Assembly (NCBI RefSeq): GCF_000013765.1
Contig: NC_007954.1
Location: forward strand, 1,674,001 to 1,738,000
Source: Shewanella denitrificans OS217
GTDB lineage: Bacteria > Pseudomonadota > Gammaproteobacteria > Enterobacterales > Shewanellaceae
Direction: 5' to 3'
DNA: 64,000 nt
Below are positions 41,909-52,027 of this stretch, piece after piece. Every line of letters starts with the position of its first letter. Within the stretch, counting starts at the first letter, position 1. Both the position numbers and the translations under genes were made by a program. The notes below the pieces were generated by a model that had not been told where the DNA came from, did not search any database, and saw nothing but the letters and a program-made list of their open reading frames with translations.

Positions 41909-43045
41909 ATGAAAATAGTTGCCGATGAGAATATGCCTTTCGTTGAAGCCTTATTTGGCGGGCTTGGGGACGTGGTCAGAGTCAATGGCCGCAGCTTAAG
42001 CGCCAAAGATTTAAAGGATGCCGATGTGCTCTTGGTCCGCTCTGTGACTAAGGTCAATCAAACCTTGTTGCAAGACTGCCAGTCTCTTAAGTTTGTTGGC
42101 AGCGCCACCATAGGCACAGATCATATCGACCAAGCATACCTTAAGCATCGAGGGATCCCCTTTGCCAATGCCCCAGGTTGCAACGCCACAGGTGTGGGTG
42201 AATACGCCTTTATTGCCGCCTTGGAGTTGGCGCAACGGGAACAGGTTAACCTTAAAGACAAGGTCATTGGCATAGTCGGCGCGGGGAATACTGGCATGGC
42301 CGCGGCCAAGTGTTTTGCCGCCTTTGGTAATAAGGTGTTGGTTTGCGATCCATTTAAAACCCAAGACATGCTCTATTTCCCCCTTGTTGGCCTGGATGAG
42401 CTCATTCAACAAGCCGATATCATCAGTCTGCATGTGCCATTGAGTGACAATGGGCCCTATAAAACCTGGTATTTATTTGATGAAGCCCGCCTCGAGTCAT
42501 TAACGCCCAATACCTGGCTGTTTAACTGCTGTCGTGGTGAGGTGATAGATAATCGCGCATTAATTGAATTTAAGCGGCGCCGTGATGATATAAAGCTGGT
42601 GCTCGATGTGTGGCAGGGTGAGCCTCATCCTATGGCAGAACTTGTGCCCTTAACTGAGTTTGCTACCCCGCACATTGCCGGTTACAGCTTAGAGGGTAAG
42701 GCCAGAGGCACTTTTATGCTGTATCAGGCGTTGGCCACGAGTTTAAATTTGCCTGTTAAGGCGTCTTTGCAATCACTATTGCCCAGTCACTTTGTGAACC
42801 AATTGGGTTTAGCTAGCCAAACTGAGCTGACCCAAGGGCAACTGCTAAGCCTTGCAAGGCTAGTGTACGATCTTCGAGATGATGATAAAAATTTCAGACA
42901 AGCGTTCGATAAAACGAATGGTTTTGACCAATTGAGAAAAAATCATACCCATAGACGCGAATTTAGTGCATTGACCCTAGCATCTAGCGGCGGTTGTGAG
43001 GTAAATTGGCTCACAAAACTAGGGTTTTCAGGAGTTGGACGTTAA
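41909..43045 (+). CDS. pdxB: Erythronate-4-phosphate dehydrogenase
   Basis: NAD-linked D-isomer 2-hydroxyacid dehydrogenase of pyridoxal phosphate synthesis, oxidising 4-phosphoerythronate. 378 residues, the usual length. It has MKIVADENMPFVEALF, the Rossmann motif GIVGAGNTGMAAAKCF, catalytic NCCRGEVIDN and PHIAGYSLEGKARGTFM, and the C-terminal PdxB dimerisation domain from about residue 285. asd starts two bases after its stop. Confidence 0.97.
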   Translation: MKIVADENMPFVEALFGGLGDVVRVNGRSLSAKDLKDADVLLVRSVTKVNQTLLQDCQSLKFVGSATIGTDHIDQAYLKHRGIPFANAPGCNATGVGEYAFIAALELAQREQVNLKDKVIGIVGAGNTGMAAAKCFAAFGNKVLVCDPFKTQDMLYFPLVGLDELIQQADIISLHVPLSDNGPYKTWYLFDEARLESLTPNTWLFNCCRGEVIDNRALIEFKRRRDDIKLVLDVWQGEPHPMAELVPLTEFATPHIAGYSLEGKARGTFMLYQALATSLNLPVKASLQSLLPSHFVNQLGLASQTELTQGQLLSLARLVYDLRDDDKNFRQAFDKTNGFDQLRKNHTHRREFSALTLASSGGCEVNWLTKLGFSGVGR

Positions 43046-43047
43046 TT

Positions 43048-44064
43048 ATGGCGCAAGAATTTAATGTAGTAGTGTTGGGTGCATCGGGCGCAGTGGGTCA
43101 AACCATGATAGAAATTCTCGAAGAGCGTAATTTCCCAATAGCGAATTTGTACCCTTTGGCCAGTAGCCGCAGTGCCGGTGAAACCGTGAGTTTTCATGGT
43201 AAACAAGTGACCATACTGGATGTTGAGACCTTCGATTGGAGCCAAGCACAGCTAGGTTTCTTCTCTGCTGGTGGTGATGTGTCTGCCAAGTGGGCCCCTA
43301 TTGCCGCAGAGTTCGGTTGTGTGGTTATCGATAACACCTCACATTTTCGCTATGACATAGATGTGCCCTTAGTTATCCCAGAGGTGAATCCTCATGCTAT
43401 TGCAGATTTTCGCAACCGTAACATCATAGCCAATCCAAATTGTTCAACCATTCAGATGCTGGTAGCACTCAAGCCTATTTATGATGCCTTTGGCATTAGC
43501 CGTATCAATGTGGCGACCTATCAATCAGTTTCTGGCACAGGTAAGCAGGCCATTGAAGAACTGGCCCAGCAGTGCGCTAAATTACTTCAAGGCTTACCCG
43601 CCGAAAATAAAGTTTATCCAAAACAGATTGCTTTCAATGCCTTACCACAAATCGACAAGTTTATGGAAAACGGCTACACCAAAGAAGAAATGAAGATGGT
43701 GTGGGAAACGCAAAAGATTTTTGGCGATGATGAAATCCTGGTTAATGCGACAGCCGTTCGAGTGCCAGTCTTTTATGGACATTCAGAAGCCATCAATATT
43801 GAAACTCGTCAAGCCGTTGATGCTGAAGAGATTAAAGCCGTACTTCGTGATGCACCTGGGGTAGTACTATTCGACACTGACGAGGATTATCCAACGGCTG
43901 TGACAGAGGCTGCGGGTAACGATCCTGTCTATGTTGGCCGAGTGCGTAAAGATATTTCCCATAGCAATGGTATAAATTTATGGGTTACGGCCGATAACAT
44001 TCGTAAGGGTGCGGCATTAAATAGCGTACAAATAGCTGAAATATTAATCAGAGATTACTACTAA
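43048..44064 (+). CDS. asd: Aspartate-semialdehyde dehydrogenase
   Basis: 338 residues from ATG 43048 (MAQEFNVVVLGASGAVGQTM), with AGGAG upstream inside the end of pdxB. It reduces aspartyl phosphate to the semialdehyde, the branch point to lysine, diaminopimelate, threonine and methionine. It has the NADP loop GASGAVG, SAGGDVSAKWAP, the active-site Cys in IANPNCSTIQMLVAL and a substrate His/Arg region further on. This is the pdxB-asd-fimV-truA order of Shewanella and Vibrio-like genomes. Confidence 0.96.
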   Translation: MAQEFNVVVLGASGAVGQTMIEILEERNFPIANLYPLASSRSAGETVSFHGKQVTILDVETFDWSQAQLGFFSAGGDVSAKWAPIAAEFGCVVIDNTSHFRYDIDVPLVIPEVNPHAIADFRNRNIIANPNCSTIQMLVALKPIYDAFGISRINVATYQSVSGTGKQAIEELAQQCAKLLQGLPAENKVYPKQIAFNALPQIDKFMENGYTKEEMKMVWETQKIFGDDEILVNATAVRVPVFYGHSEAINIETRQAVDAEEIKAVLRDAPGVVLFDTDEDYPTAVTEAAGNDPVYVGRVRKDISHSNGINLWVTADNIRKGAALNSVQIAEILIRDYY

Positions 44065-44104
44065 ATCAGTATTAATCTTTTAATGATTTTAGCCATTTAG
44101 CTCT

Positions 44105-44131
44105 AAAGCCTGCTGTCAGCAGGCTTTTTTT
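44105..44131 (+). terminator. Terminator of asd
   Basis: Near-perfect palindrome AGCCTGCTG-T-CAGCAGGCT followed by a T-run, about 40 bases after the stop. Confidence 0.85.
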
Positions 44132-44285
44132 GTTTTACAATTGGCAGCAGTAGCTTGGCAAGGGATTCTGGTTTATAGTCTAGTTGCAATCATGTTAACG
44201 ACGCGTATAAACCAAACCTAATAAATACAATTGCCTAAAGCCAGTTGTCTGAAGACAACCTTATAGCGCTAAAAGGGAAAGATTG

Positions 44286-47200
44286 ATGATTTTTCGTACT
44301 TCATATTTGCTGGGCGCCATAGCTTGCGCCCTTGTTACCTTATCTGCGGCCAACATAAGCGTACCAGTTCACGCTGAGACATTGAAAATTACAGGCCCAA
44401 ATGGTGAAGTAAAACAATCACCTAAGCGTCAGTATGGCCCAACAACTTCCGCCGATACCTTCTGGAGCATAGCCCAGAAGTTGCGTCCCAATGAAAACAT
44501 CAGCGTTTATCAAGTGATGGCAGCGCTATATGATGCCAATCCCCATGCCTTTAGCGGCAATAATTACAACACCTTAGAACGTGGAATGATCTTATTAGTG
44601 CCATCGGAACAAGTGATGGCAGGGATCCCTCAGCGTTTAGCGAAAGAACGTGCCGACCGGGACGATCAACGTTTTCAGACTCCTGCCAAAGCTGTGGTTC
44701 GAGCGCCAGTCACCCCTTCTAGAACATTGCAAATTGTCCCAGATAGCAAGCCTGCGGTTGTTGCTGCCAAGCCAAGTGTGGACATGGTTGAAAAACGCAT
44801 TGCCGATGAACTTAAAATCAAGCTAGAAGCAGCTGAGCACAAAATATTGATGCTCACCGAAGAGCTTGGCCGTGCCCAAGATGAGCTTGTCGTCAAGGCA
44901 GGCGACAGCAAGGCATTGACAACAAAACTTGAAGAGTTGTCCTTACAAGTGTCAAGTCTAGAAGAAGACTTTTATCAGCTTAATGAAAAAAATCAAACAC
45001 TAAAGGCAAGTTATCAACAATTGATTGAAGACACTACTGAAGTGGAAGCCCCAGTGGTGGAAGAAGCACCGGATGATTTTTGGCGCAATTTAACAGACAG
45101 CACCCTAATGCTAGTGCTAATGGCTGCGCTGCCATTATTATTGATATTCCTTATTCTGTTCTTGCTAATGCGTCGCAGCAGCAAGAAGAAAATGCAAACC
45201 GAGGTGGCAGCGGCCGCTGCGATTGCCGCAGGAGCCAGTGCTGCTGCGATGGCGGATATGCTGGCTGAAGACGAACATGACATTGAAGGGGACGAAGGAG
45301 ATCAAGCCGTGCACTTGGATGTGGAAGAGGCCGATTCTCTGGATGACTTACTGGATCTAAGCAGTATCGATCTTCAGCCTGAAGTGGAAATGGGCAGTGA
45401 CGCTGAAATGGATATGGCGTCCGAAATGTTCATCGCCGAAGACAGCGCCAAAGAAGAGGAAGGCACTTCTTTGGACGATCTTTGGGCTGAAGCAATGGAA
45501 GAGCAAGAAGATGAGCTTGAACCGCTCAAACCTGATGATGACGATCTTGATAGCTTCTTTGCTAATTTAGAGGAAGAAACACCTGCTGAGGCTGACGTGG
45601 CCGAAAGTGCAAGTGATCTCGATGATATCGATGCCGTATTATCTGAATTTGCCGCCGATGAAGTAGAACCACCTCAACTGGAGTCAGACGATGACGACAT
45701 AGATGCCATGTTGGCAGCCTTTGGCACTGGAGATGACAAACCCTCCAGCCAAGATGATGCTCAGGTAGAAGCTGCAGATGACGATATAGATGCCATGCTT
45801 GCCGAGTTTAACATAGGCAAAGAAGACAGCGTCTCTACTGAAGTGACTGCGGTCGAAGAAGAATCTGAGTCAGTTGATGACATAGATGCCATGCTGGCCG
45901 AGTTTAATACGGGCAAATCAGACAGTCTTTCCACTGAAGAGACTGCAGCTGAAGATATAGCAGCTGAAGATATAGCAGCTGAAGATATAGCAGCTGAAGA
46001 TACTGCAGCAGAACCACAAGCCGAGCCTGCCGATGATGATATTGATGCCATGCTGGCCGAGTTTAATACGGGCAAAGCAGACAGCATCTCAACTGAAGAG
46101 ACAGCAGCTGAAGATATAGCAGCAGAACCACAAGCCGAGCCTGCCGATGATGACATCGATGCCATGTTGGCCGCGTTCGATGCGAAAAAAGAGGATGCAG
46201 AAACAGACAGTGACCTAGAAGCTGTTAACGATGCGCCAGAAAATGAACTCGCTGTCGATGAGATAGATTCATTATTAGCCGAAATTGAAACGACCCCAGA
46301 AGAATTGGAAGCCGATGCTATAGCAGCTGAGCTTGATGAAGAGCTTGCAGCTGAACCTCAAGCCGAACCTGCCGATGATGACATAGATGCCATGTTGGTG
46401 GCTTTCGATTCAAAAAAAGATGATGATGCAGAAGTCACAGACAGTGAAGTGAACGCTGTCAGCGAAGCACCACTCAATGAGAAAGCTGTCGATGAGATAG
46501 ATTCATTGTTAGCTGAAATTGAAACGACCCCAGAAGAACTGGAAGCCGATGCTATAGCAGCTGAGCTAGATGAAGAGCTGGCTCTTAGCGCTGACACTGG
46601 AGCGGACACTGAGGCATCGGATACAGATATCGATTCATTGTTATCTGAGCTCGAGAAGACCCCTGAAGAAATCGAAGCCGAAGCCATAGCCGCAGAGCTT
46701 GCCGCCGAACTTGAGTCTGACTCAGATCTGGGCTTAGGGTTAAACACAAATGAAAACACTGACTCAGAAATAGCACAAGACGCGAGCGCAGAGCCGCAAA
46801 GCGAGCCATCGGATGATGATATAAATTCATTATTATCTGAGCTCGAGAAGACCCCTGAGGAAATAGAAGCCGAAGCCGTAGCCGCAGAGCTTGCCGCCGA
46901 ACTTGAATCTGACTCAGATCTGAGCTTAGGGTTAAACACAAATGAAAACACTGACTCAGAAATAGTACAAGACGCGAGCGCAGAGCCGCAAAGCGAGCCA
47001 TCGGATGATGAGATAAATTCATTACTGGCCGAGATTGAAACGACCCCAGAAGAGCTGGAAGCCGATGCCATAGCAGCAGAGTTGGATGAAGAGCTGTCCC
47101 TTAGCGCTGACACTGATGCGGACGATGAGATATTGGATACGAATATCGATTCATTGTTATCTGAGCTTGAGAAGACCCCAGAGGAAATAGCAGCCGAAGC

Positions 47201-49571
47201 CATAGCCACAGAACTTGAACCAGAATTAGAACAAGAACCAGAGCTTGAACCAGAACTCAACTTGGAACCCGAGTCTGCGCCAGACACAAGTGCAGAGCAG
47301 CAAAATGAGCCCGCGGATGGGGATCTGGATTCATTGCTAGCTGAGTTTGAATCTGATGCCCCAACTATCGATACCCAAGCGTTAGCAGAGGATGAGCAGG
47401 GTGAACTCACCGATGCCATCAGTGCAGAGCCTGACACAGATCAAACTGCTGAAGTGACTGATAGCCCAGCCGCAAGAGAAGACGATTTCGATACCTCATT
47501 CGCTGGACCCGAGTCTGAAGGCGAAGCCGAAGTCGAAACTGAAGCCGAAGCAGAAGTAGAAGCTGAAGTAGAAACTGAAGTAGAAGCTGAAGTAGAAGCT
47601 GAAGTAGAAGCAGAAGTAGAAGCTGAAGTAGAAGCAGAAGTAGAAGCAGAAGTAGAAGCAGAAGTAGAAGCAGAAACTGAAACTGAAGCAGAGATTGAAC
47701 CTGAAGGTGAAACTCAAGCCGAAGCAGAAGCCGAAGCAGAAGCAGAAGTAGAAGCTGAAGTAGAAACTGAAGTAGAAACTGAAGTAGAAACTGAAGTGGA
47801 AGCTGAAGTAGAAGCAGAAGTAGAAGCAGAAGTAGAAGTAGAAGCTGAAGTAGAAGCTGAAGTAGAAGCAGAAGTAGAAGCAGAAACTGAAGCAGAGATT
47901 GAACCTGAAGGTGAAACTCAAGCCGAAGCAGAAGCCGAAGCAGAAGTCGAGACTGAAGCTGACACTGAAGCTGACACTGAAGCTGGCTTAGACGTCGAAA
48001 CTGAAGCTGAAATAGAATCGGAAGCTATTGCAGATCTTGATTCAGAGATGTCTCCCGAAATAGAAGCCGACCTAGAGCTTGAAACCGATGAGTTAGCGCT
48101 TGAGGAGTTTCAATCCAGTGAGCCAGAGCAAGTCGCAGCAACGACTGATGAAGATGCGTTAGCAGCTTCAGAAACGAGTACCCTCAGTGACAGCGACTTT
48201 GATACAGACGATGATGAAGAAAGTCTTGATATCGATACCGACGAGCTTGATGCCCTATTAGGACAGTTAAATCATGCTCAAACCTTGGCGGATGCCGGCG
48301 CGGTTGAAACTGAAGTTGAAGCTGAAGGTGACGCTGCACTTGGAACAAACGAGCTTGAGCCAGAACTGGTTGAAACCGCCGATACAGAGCTTGAGCAAGA
48401 TGCACTTGAGCCAATCGAACTAGAATCCGAAGCTGCCACTGAACTAGAACTAGAACTAGAACCAGAATCACAGCTTGAACCTATGGCAGAAGATCTCGCC
48501 ATGGTACCTGAGCAGGAACCTGAGATTGAACCAGAACCTGAGATTGAGTCAGAGCCAGAACCTAGGACAGAAGCGCCTGAGTTACAACTGGAACCTGAGG
48601 TAGAGCAAACACCAGAAGCCCCCAGTACAGAAGATGAGTCGTCATTAACACTGGATGATGACGACCTTTTTAGCACTGAAAATAACGATGAAGTAGAAGA
48701 TATAGATTTCTCGTTACTCGATGATGAGGATGAAGACCTTGACGTAAGTGACGCTAAGCCTGCTGCTGTGTTTGATGAAGCTAAAGCCGATGCAGAGCTC
48801 GCAGCCCTATTGGCCAGTATGAATGATACTCAGGATGAGGACTTTATCTTTGAAGATGATGAACCAACCGATCTTGATGTTAGTGCTGAGCCAAAACAGC
48901 AGAGTTCACCACAGGCATCAGCGGCGGAGAAAGCCAAGGAAAATAGCTTTTTTAATGATTTAAAAGCCAATAAGAAACCTGAACCGGCCCCTTTAGAGTG
49001 GGATCTTGGCACTACGGCCGACTCAAGTTCATCAAAGCCTGAAGTTGAAGACAATCAAGCTGACGACCCAGATTTTAATGATGATAACCTGCTGGCAGCC
49101 TTCGCTGAGAATGTGGCATCGAGCGGTGAGGAAGAAATCTTCAGTGTTGAAGACGACTTTGAAATCACAGATGAAAATTTAACCGTCGAAGAAGCATTGG
49201 CGGCGTTGGATGCGGATGAGCATGTAGACTTATTAAATGAGGATTCATTGGCCACGTTCGAAGTGGAAAATGGCTATATTGATATTAATAAGTTACTCAA
49301 TGATGCCGATGAAGGCGGTGACAGCAGCGATCAATATAAAGATATTGACGTGAGCATGGATGATGATGAAATAAGCTCCTTGATTGGTAACACTTCAATG
49401 ATAGATGTGGATGATGAAGAGAATTCGGTCAATGCTAAACTTGATTTAGCAAGGGCCTATATCGAAATTGAAGATGCCGATAGTGCCAAGGCGCTATTAA
49501 AAGAGGTGCAGTTAGATGGCAACGACAGACAAAAATCTGAGGCTGCCAGTTTGATTAAGGGCTTGAGGTAA
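44286..49571 (+). CDS. fimV: FimV/HubP polar landmark protein
   Basis: 1761 residues from ATG 44286 (a TTG one codon earlier is possible). Signal-like N-terminus (about 1-31, ending VHA); a FimV/LysM-type periplasmic domain (about 32-115, SADTFWSIAQKLRPNE); a coiled coil (about 165-245); one membrane helix (about 271-294, LMLVLMAALPLLLIFLILFL). A very long acidic cytoplasmic region follows with repeats of DDDIDAMLAEFN and DEIDSLLAEIETTPEELEAD, then an EVEA microrepeat block (about 1077-1233). The conserved C-terminal FimV domain (NAKLDLARAYIEIEDADSAK, about 1715-1761) closes it. In Shewanella HubP organises chemoreceptor arrays, flagella and pili at the pole. Confidence 0.93.
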   Translation: MIFRTSYLLGAIACALVTLSAANISVPVHAETLKITGPNGEVKQSPKRQYGPTTSADTFWSIAQKLRPNENISVYQVMAALYDANPHAFSGNNYNTLERGMILLVPSEQVMAGIPQRLAKERADRDDQRFQTPAKAVVRAPVTPSRTLQIVPDSKPAVVAAKPSVDMVEKRIADELKIKLEAAEHKILMLTEELGRAQDELVVKAGDSKALTTKLEELSLQVSSLEEDFYQLNEKNQTLKASYQQLIEDTTEVEAPVVEEAPDDFWRNLTDSTLMLVLMAALPLLLIFLILFLLMRRSSKKKMQTEVAAAAAIAAGASAAAMADMLAEDEHDIEGDEGDQAVHLDVEEADSLDDLLDLSSIDLQPEVEMGSDAEMDMASEMFIAEDSAKEEEGTSLDDLWAEAMEEQEDELEPLKPDDDDLDSFFANLEEETPAEADVAESASDLDDIDAVLSEFAADEVEPPQLESDDDDIDAMLAAFGTGDDKPSSQDDAQVEAADDDIDAMLAEFNIGKEDSVSTEVTAVEEESESVDDIDAMLAEFNTGKSDSLSTEETAAEDIAAEDIAAEDIAAEDTAAEPQAEPADDDIDAMLAEFNTGKADSISTEETAAEDIAAEPQAEPADDDIDAMLAAFDAKKEDAETDSDLEAVNDAPENELAVDEIDSLLAEIETTPEELEADAIAAELDEELAAEPQAEPADDDIDAMLVAFDSKKDDDAEVTDSEVNAVSEAPLNEKAVDEIDSLLAEIETTPEELEADAIAAELDEELALSADTGADTEASDTDIDSLLSELEKTPEEIEAEAIAAELAAELESDSDLGLGLNTNENTDSEIAQDASAEPQSEPSDDDINSLLSELEKTPEEIEAEAVAAELAAELESDSDLSLGLNTNENTDSEIVQDASAEPQSEPSDDEINSLLAEIETTPEELEADAIAAELDEELSLSADTDADDEILDTNIDSLLSELEKTPEEIAAEAIATELEPELEQEPELEPELNLEPESAPDTSAEQQNEPADGDLDSLLAEFESDAPTIDTQALAEDEQGELTDAISAEPDTDQTAEVTDSPAAREDDFDTSFAGPESEGEAEVETEAEAEVEAEVETEVEAEVEAEVEAEVEAEVEAEVEAEVEAEVEAETETEAEIEPEGETQAEAEAEAEAEVEAEVETEVETEVETEVEAEVEAEVEAEVEVEAEVEAEVEAEVEAETEAEIEPEGETQAEAEAEAEVETEADTEADTEAGLDVETEAEIESEAIADLDSEMSPEIEADLELETDELALEEFQSSEPEQVAATTDEDALAASETSTLSDSDFDTDDDEESLDIDTDELDALLGQLNHAQTLADAGAVETEVEAEGDAALGTNELEPELVETADTELEQDALEPIELESEAATELELELEPESQLEPMAEDLAMVPEQEPEIEPEPEIESEPEPRTEAPELQLEPEVEQTPEAPSTEDESSLTLDDDDLFSTENNDEVEDIDFSLLDDEDEDLDVSDAKPAAVFDEAKADAELAALLASMNDTQDEDFIFEDDEPTDLDVSAEPKQQSSPQASAAEKAKENSFFNDLKANKKPEPAPLEWDLGTTADSSSSKPEVEDNQADDPDFNDDNLLAAFAENVASSGEEEIFSVEDDFEITDENLTVEEALAALDADEHVDLLNEDSLATFEVENGYIDINKLLNDADEGGDSSDQYKDIDVSMDDDEISSLIGNTSMIDVDDEENSVNAKLDLARAYIEIEDADSAKALLKEVQLDGNDRQKSEAASLIKGLR
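47515..47985 (+). repeat. In-frame GAAGTAGAAGCN microrepeat in fimV
   Basis: About 470 bases made almost entirely of 6- and 12-base units encoding EVEA, EVET and EAEA. A larger duplication is superimposed: the segment around CCTGAAGGTGAAACTCAAGC at 47700 recurs at 47904, offset 204 bases (68 codons). All units keep the frame, so slippage would change protein length only. Confidence 0.92.
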
Positions 49572-49648
49572 CCTAAGCGGTAGCCAAGGTTGAATGTTAG
49601 CCAGGGCTAGCGACATTCGCTGAGCCTGTTATCTCAGCAAGATAAACT

Positions 49649-49679
49649 AAAACGGCGCACTGCATGCGCCGTTTTTTTT
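49649..49679 (+). terminator. Terminator of fimV
   Basis: Stem AAAACGGCGCA / TGCGCCGTTTT around a 5-base loop with eight T residues. Confidence 0.9.
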
Positions 49680-49718
49680 GTGATAAAATGCGCGCTCTTA
49701 ACATGTGAGGATGAATCA

Positions 49719-50504
49719 ATGCGGGTTGCGTTAGGTATCGAATATGATGGCAGTAGTTATTGTGGTTGGCAGCGCCAAGTAGAAGTGGATTCGGTACAAG
49801 CTCAGCTTGAAAAAGCCCTTTCTTTAATAGCCAATGAGCCTATCGAGGTTGTGTGTGCAGGGCGCACCGACGCAGGTGTACATGGCACGGGTCAAGTGGT
49901 GCATTTTGATACCACAGTTATCAGACCAGACTCAGCATGGACACTAGGGGTTAATGCTAATTTACCTGACACCATTGCGGTTCGCTGGGTTAAGCTTGTC
50001 GATGACAGCTTTCATGCGCGCTTTTCGGCAACCGCGAGACGCTACCGTTATGTGATTTATAACCATAAGTTTCGCCCAGGATTGTTGCGCCATGGCCTGA
50101 GTCATTACCATGGAGATATCGATGAAACCTTAATGCATCAAGCGGCGCAGCAGCTGCTAGGTGAGCATGATTTTACCAGTTTTAGGGCGATGCAGTGCCA
50201 GTCTAAAAGCCCATTTCGCAGCGTTCATGAAGTGAATGTAACCCGCCAAGGCATGTATATTATGGTGGACATTAAGGCTAATGCCTTTTTGCATCATATG
50301 GTGCGCAATATTGTGGGTAGTTTGCTAGAAATTGGCCTTGGTAATCAGCCGCTTAATTGGATCTCTAAGTTAATTGCAGTTAAAGACAGAAGGCAAGCGG
50401 CAGCAACGGCTAAACCCAATGGTTTGTATTTGGTTGATGTTACTTATCCAGAAGAGTTCGCTATTCCTAAACTCGCCCTAGGGCCTTTGTTTATGTTGGA
50501 TTAG
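49719..50504 (+). CDS. truA: tRNA pseudouridine(38-40) synthase
   Basis: 261 residues from ATG 49719 (MRVALGIEYDGSSYCGWQRQ), with GAGG nine bases upstream; a longer frame from 49680 is not supported. The catalytic Asp is in CAGRTDAGVHGTGQVVHF. Further family motifs are RYRYVIYN, DFTSFRAMQCQSKSP and NAFLHHMVRNIVGSLLEIG. It isomerises uridines 38-40 of tRNA anticodon arms. Confidence 0.97.
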   Translation: MRVALGIEYDGSSYCGWQRQVEVDSVQAQLEKALSLIANEPIEVVCAGRTDAGVHGTGQVVHFDTTVIRPDSAWTLGVNANLPDTIAVRWVKLVDDSFHARFSATARRYRYVIYNHKFRPGLLRHGLSHYHGDIDETLMHQAAQQLLGEHDFTSFRAMQCQSKSPFRSVHEVNVTRQGMYIMVDIKANAFLHHMVRNIVGSLLEIGLGNQPLNWISKLIAVKDRRQAAATAKPNGLYLVDVTYPEEFAIPKLALGPLFMLD

Positions 50505-50572
50505 TGGGTCGTTAATAAGTGTGAATACGGATATTCAATAATGTGTGAATTTGACTAGGTTGGCTTTTATTT

Positions 50573-51919
50573 ATGTCTTTAAATACCCAGCAAGATGATG
50601 TGAACAAAAAAGCGGCGTCAGTCGCCCATGGCGGCAGGCCAAAGCAAGGAGCCACCCTTCAGGATTGGCTCGACTATTTATTGTCAATTCACCCAGCAGA
50701 AATCGACATGGGCCTGAGCCGAGTGAGCCAGGTTGCTAAACAATTACAACTATTGGATTTAGCCCCAGCACAAGTGATTACTGTGGCGGGCACTAATGGC
50801 AAAGGCACCAGCTGCGCCATGTTAGAGTCAGTGCTGAGCTTTGCGGGCAAGCGGGTGGGCGTTTACAGCTCACCGCACCTTATTCATTACAATGAGCGGG
50901 TACGTATTCAAGGTGTGGATGCGAGCGATGAGGCTCTGATCGCGGCATTCTCTGCCATTGAAGCGGCGCGGGGAGCGATATCATTAACCTTTTTCGAGTA
51001 CGCGACCTTAGCTGGGCTTTGGCTATTTAAGGCGGCGAAGCTTGATGTGATCATTCTTGAAGTTGGCTTAGGTGGTCGGTTAGATGCCACCAATATGATT
51101 GATGCCGATATCTGCTTGCTCACCTCTATTGCGTTAGATCATCAAGAATACTTAGGTGATACTCGTGAAGCGGTAGGTCGTGAGAAAGCTGGGGTGTTTA
51201 GGGCTAATCGCTTAGCCGTGATAGGTGAGCCAGCACTGCCCATAACAGTCACTGACTATGCTGAGCAAATTGGCACACCAGTCTGTCGTGTCGGTCATGA
51301 GTTTAGCTATGAGGCCCAGGGAAACACTTGGTCTTTTAACAGTCCAAATCGGCAGATAGCCGCCTTAGCCTTACCTGTGTTACCTTTAGCCAACGCCGCG
51401 AGTGTGGTGGCATTGTTGACTCAGCGTTGGCCAGAGATTAGTGATGAACAGCTCAGTTTAGGCATAGGCCAAGCGCGTCTTGCGGGTCGTTTTGAAACCC
51501 TATCAACTTCACCATTGGTGATTGTTGATGTGGCCCATAATCCCCATGCTGCGGCCTACTTGGCTAAGCAACTGTCTGTATTTAACGGCAAGCGAATATT
51601 GGCCCTGTGCGCCATGTTAAAAGACAAAGACATGGCTGGCGTATTGAGTGAACTCACTGATGTGGTGGATGCGTGGTATTTTGCCAGTTTACAGAATGAA
51701 CGAGGTGCCAGTGCCAGCCAATTGTCCGCGGCCTTAGAGCAAACTCAAGCTCAAGCACTTGAAGTCAATCTTGCTTTGACACAAGTGTTGGAGTTTGAAT
51801 CCTTGAGTCAAGGGTGGAAAGCGCTAACGCTTGAGGCGCAAGAGGATGATATTATCATCGTTTTTGGTTCTTTCTATACAGTTGCAGGCATCAAAGCCTT
51901 ACTTGAACCCCTAGCATAA
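50573..51919 (+). CDS. folC: Bifunctional folylpolyglutamate/dihydrofolate synthase
   Basis: 448 residues. A Mur-ligase-like enzyme that adds glutamate to dihydropteroate and folates. P-loop VAGTNGKGTSCAMLESVL, the folate loop SSPHLIHYNERVRI, ILEVGLGGRLDATN and DVAHNPHAAAYLA are intact. About 20 extra N-terminal residues precede the conserved start (LQDWLDYLLSIHPAEIDMGL). It precedes dedD, as usual in gammaproteobacteria. Confidence 0.96.
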   Translation: MSLNTQQDDVNKKAASVAHGGRPKQGATLQDWLDYLLSIHPAEIDMGLSRVSQVAKQLQLLDLAPAQVITVAGTNGKGTSCAMLESVLSFAGKRVGVYSSPHLIHYNERVRIQGVDASDEALIAAFSAIEAARGAISLTFFEYATLAGLWLFKAAKLDVIILEVGLGGRLDATNMIDADICLLTSIALDHQEYLGDTREAVGREKAGVFRANRLAVIGEPALPITVTDYAEQIGTPVCRVGHEFSYEAQGNTWSFNSPNRQIAALALPVLPLANAASVVALLTQRWPEISDEQLSLGIGQARLAGRFETLSTSPLVIVDVAHNPHAAAYLAKQLSVFNGKRILALCAMLKDKDMAGVLSELTDVVDAWYFASLQNERGASASQLSAALEQTQAQALEVNLALTQVLEFESLSQGWKALTLEAQEDDIIIVFGSFYTVAGIKALLEPLA

Positions 51920-52027
51920 GCTAGGTCAATTCCCTGTAAACCCCCTTTGATGAAAGCTGGGATACAGTAATAAGATAACCGTGATGAAAATGAAACATTT
52001 TTTCTTAAAGATGCAAGGAATTAGCAA

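Noticed and set aside
41909..44285. Riboswitch (lysine type) upstream of asd
   Set aside because: asd starts two bases after pdxB; there is no room for a leader and no riboswitch-like structure was seen.
46358..47437. 359-codon Ser-rich minus-strand frame
   Set aside because: Antisense of the acidic GAA/GAT-rich fimV repeats; Ser and Ala come from the complementary codons.
47496..47921. Long minus-strand open frame rich in Phe/Tyr/Ser
   Set aside because: It is the antisense shadow of the GAA/GTA repeat block of fimV; the low-complexity composition is forced by the repeat and there is no ribosome binding site.
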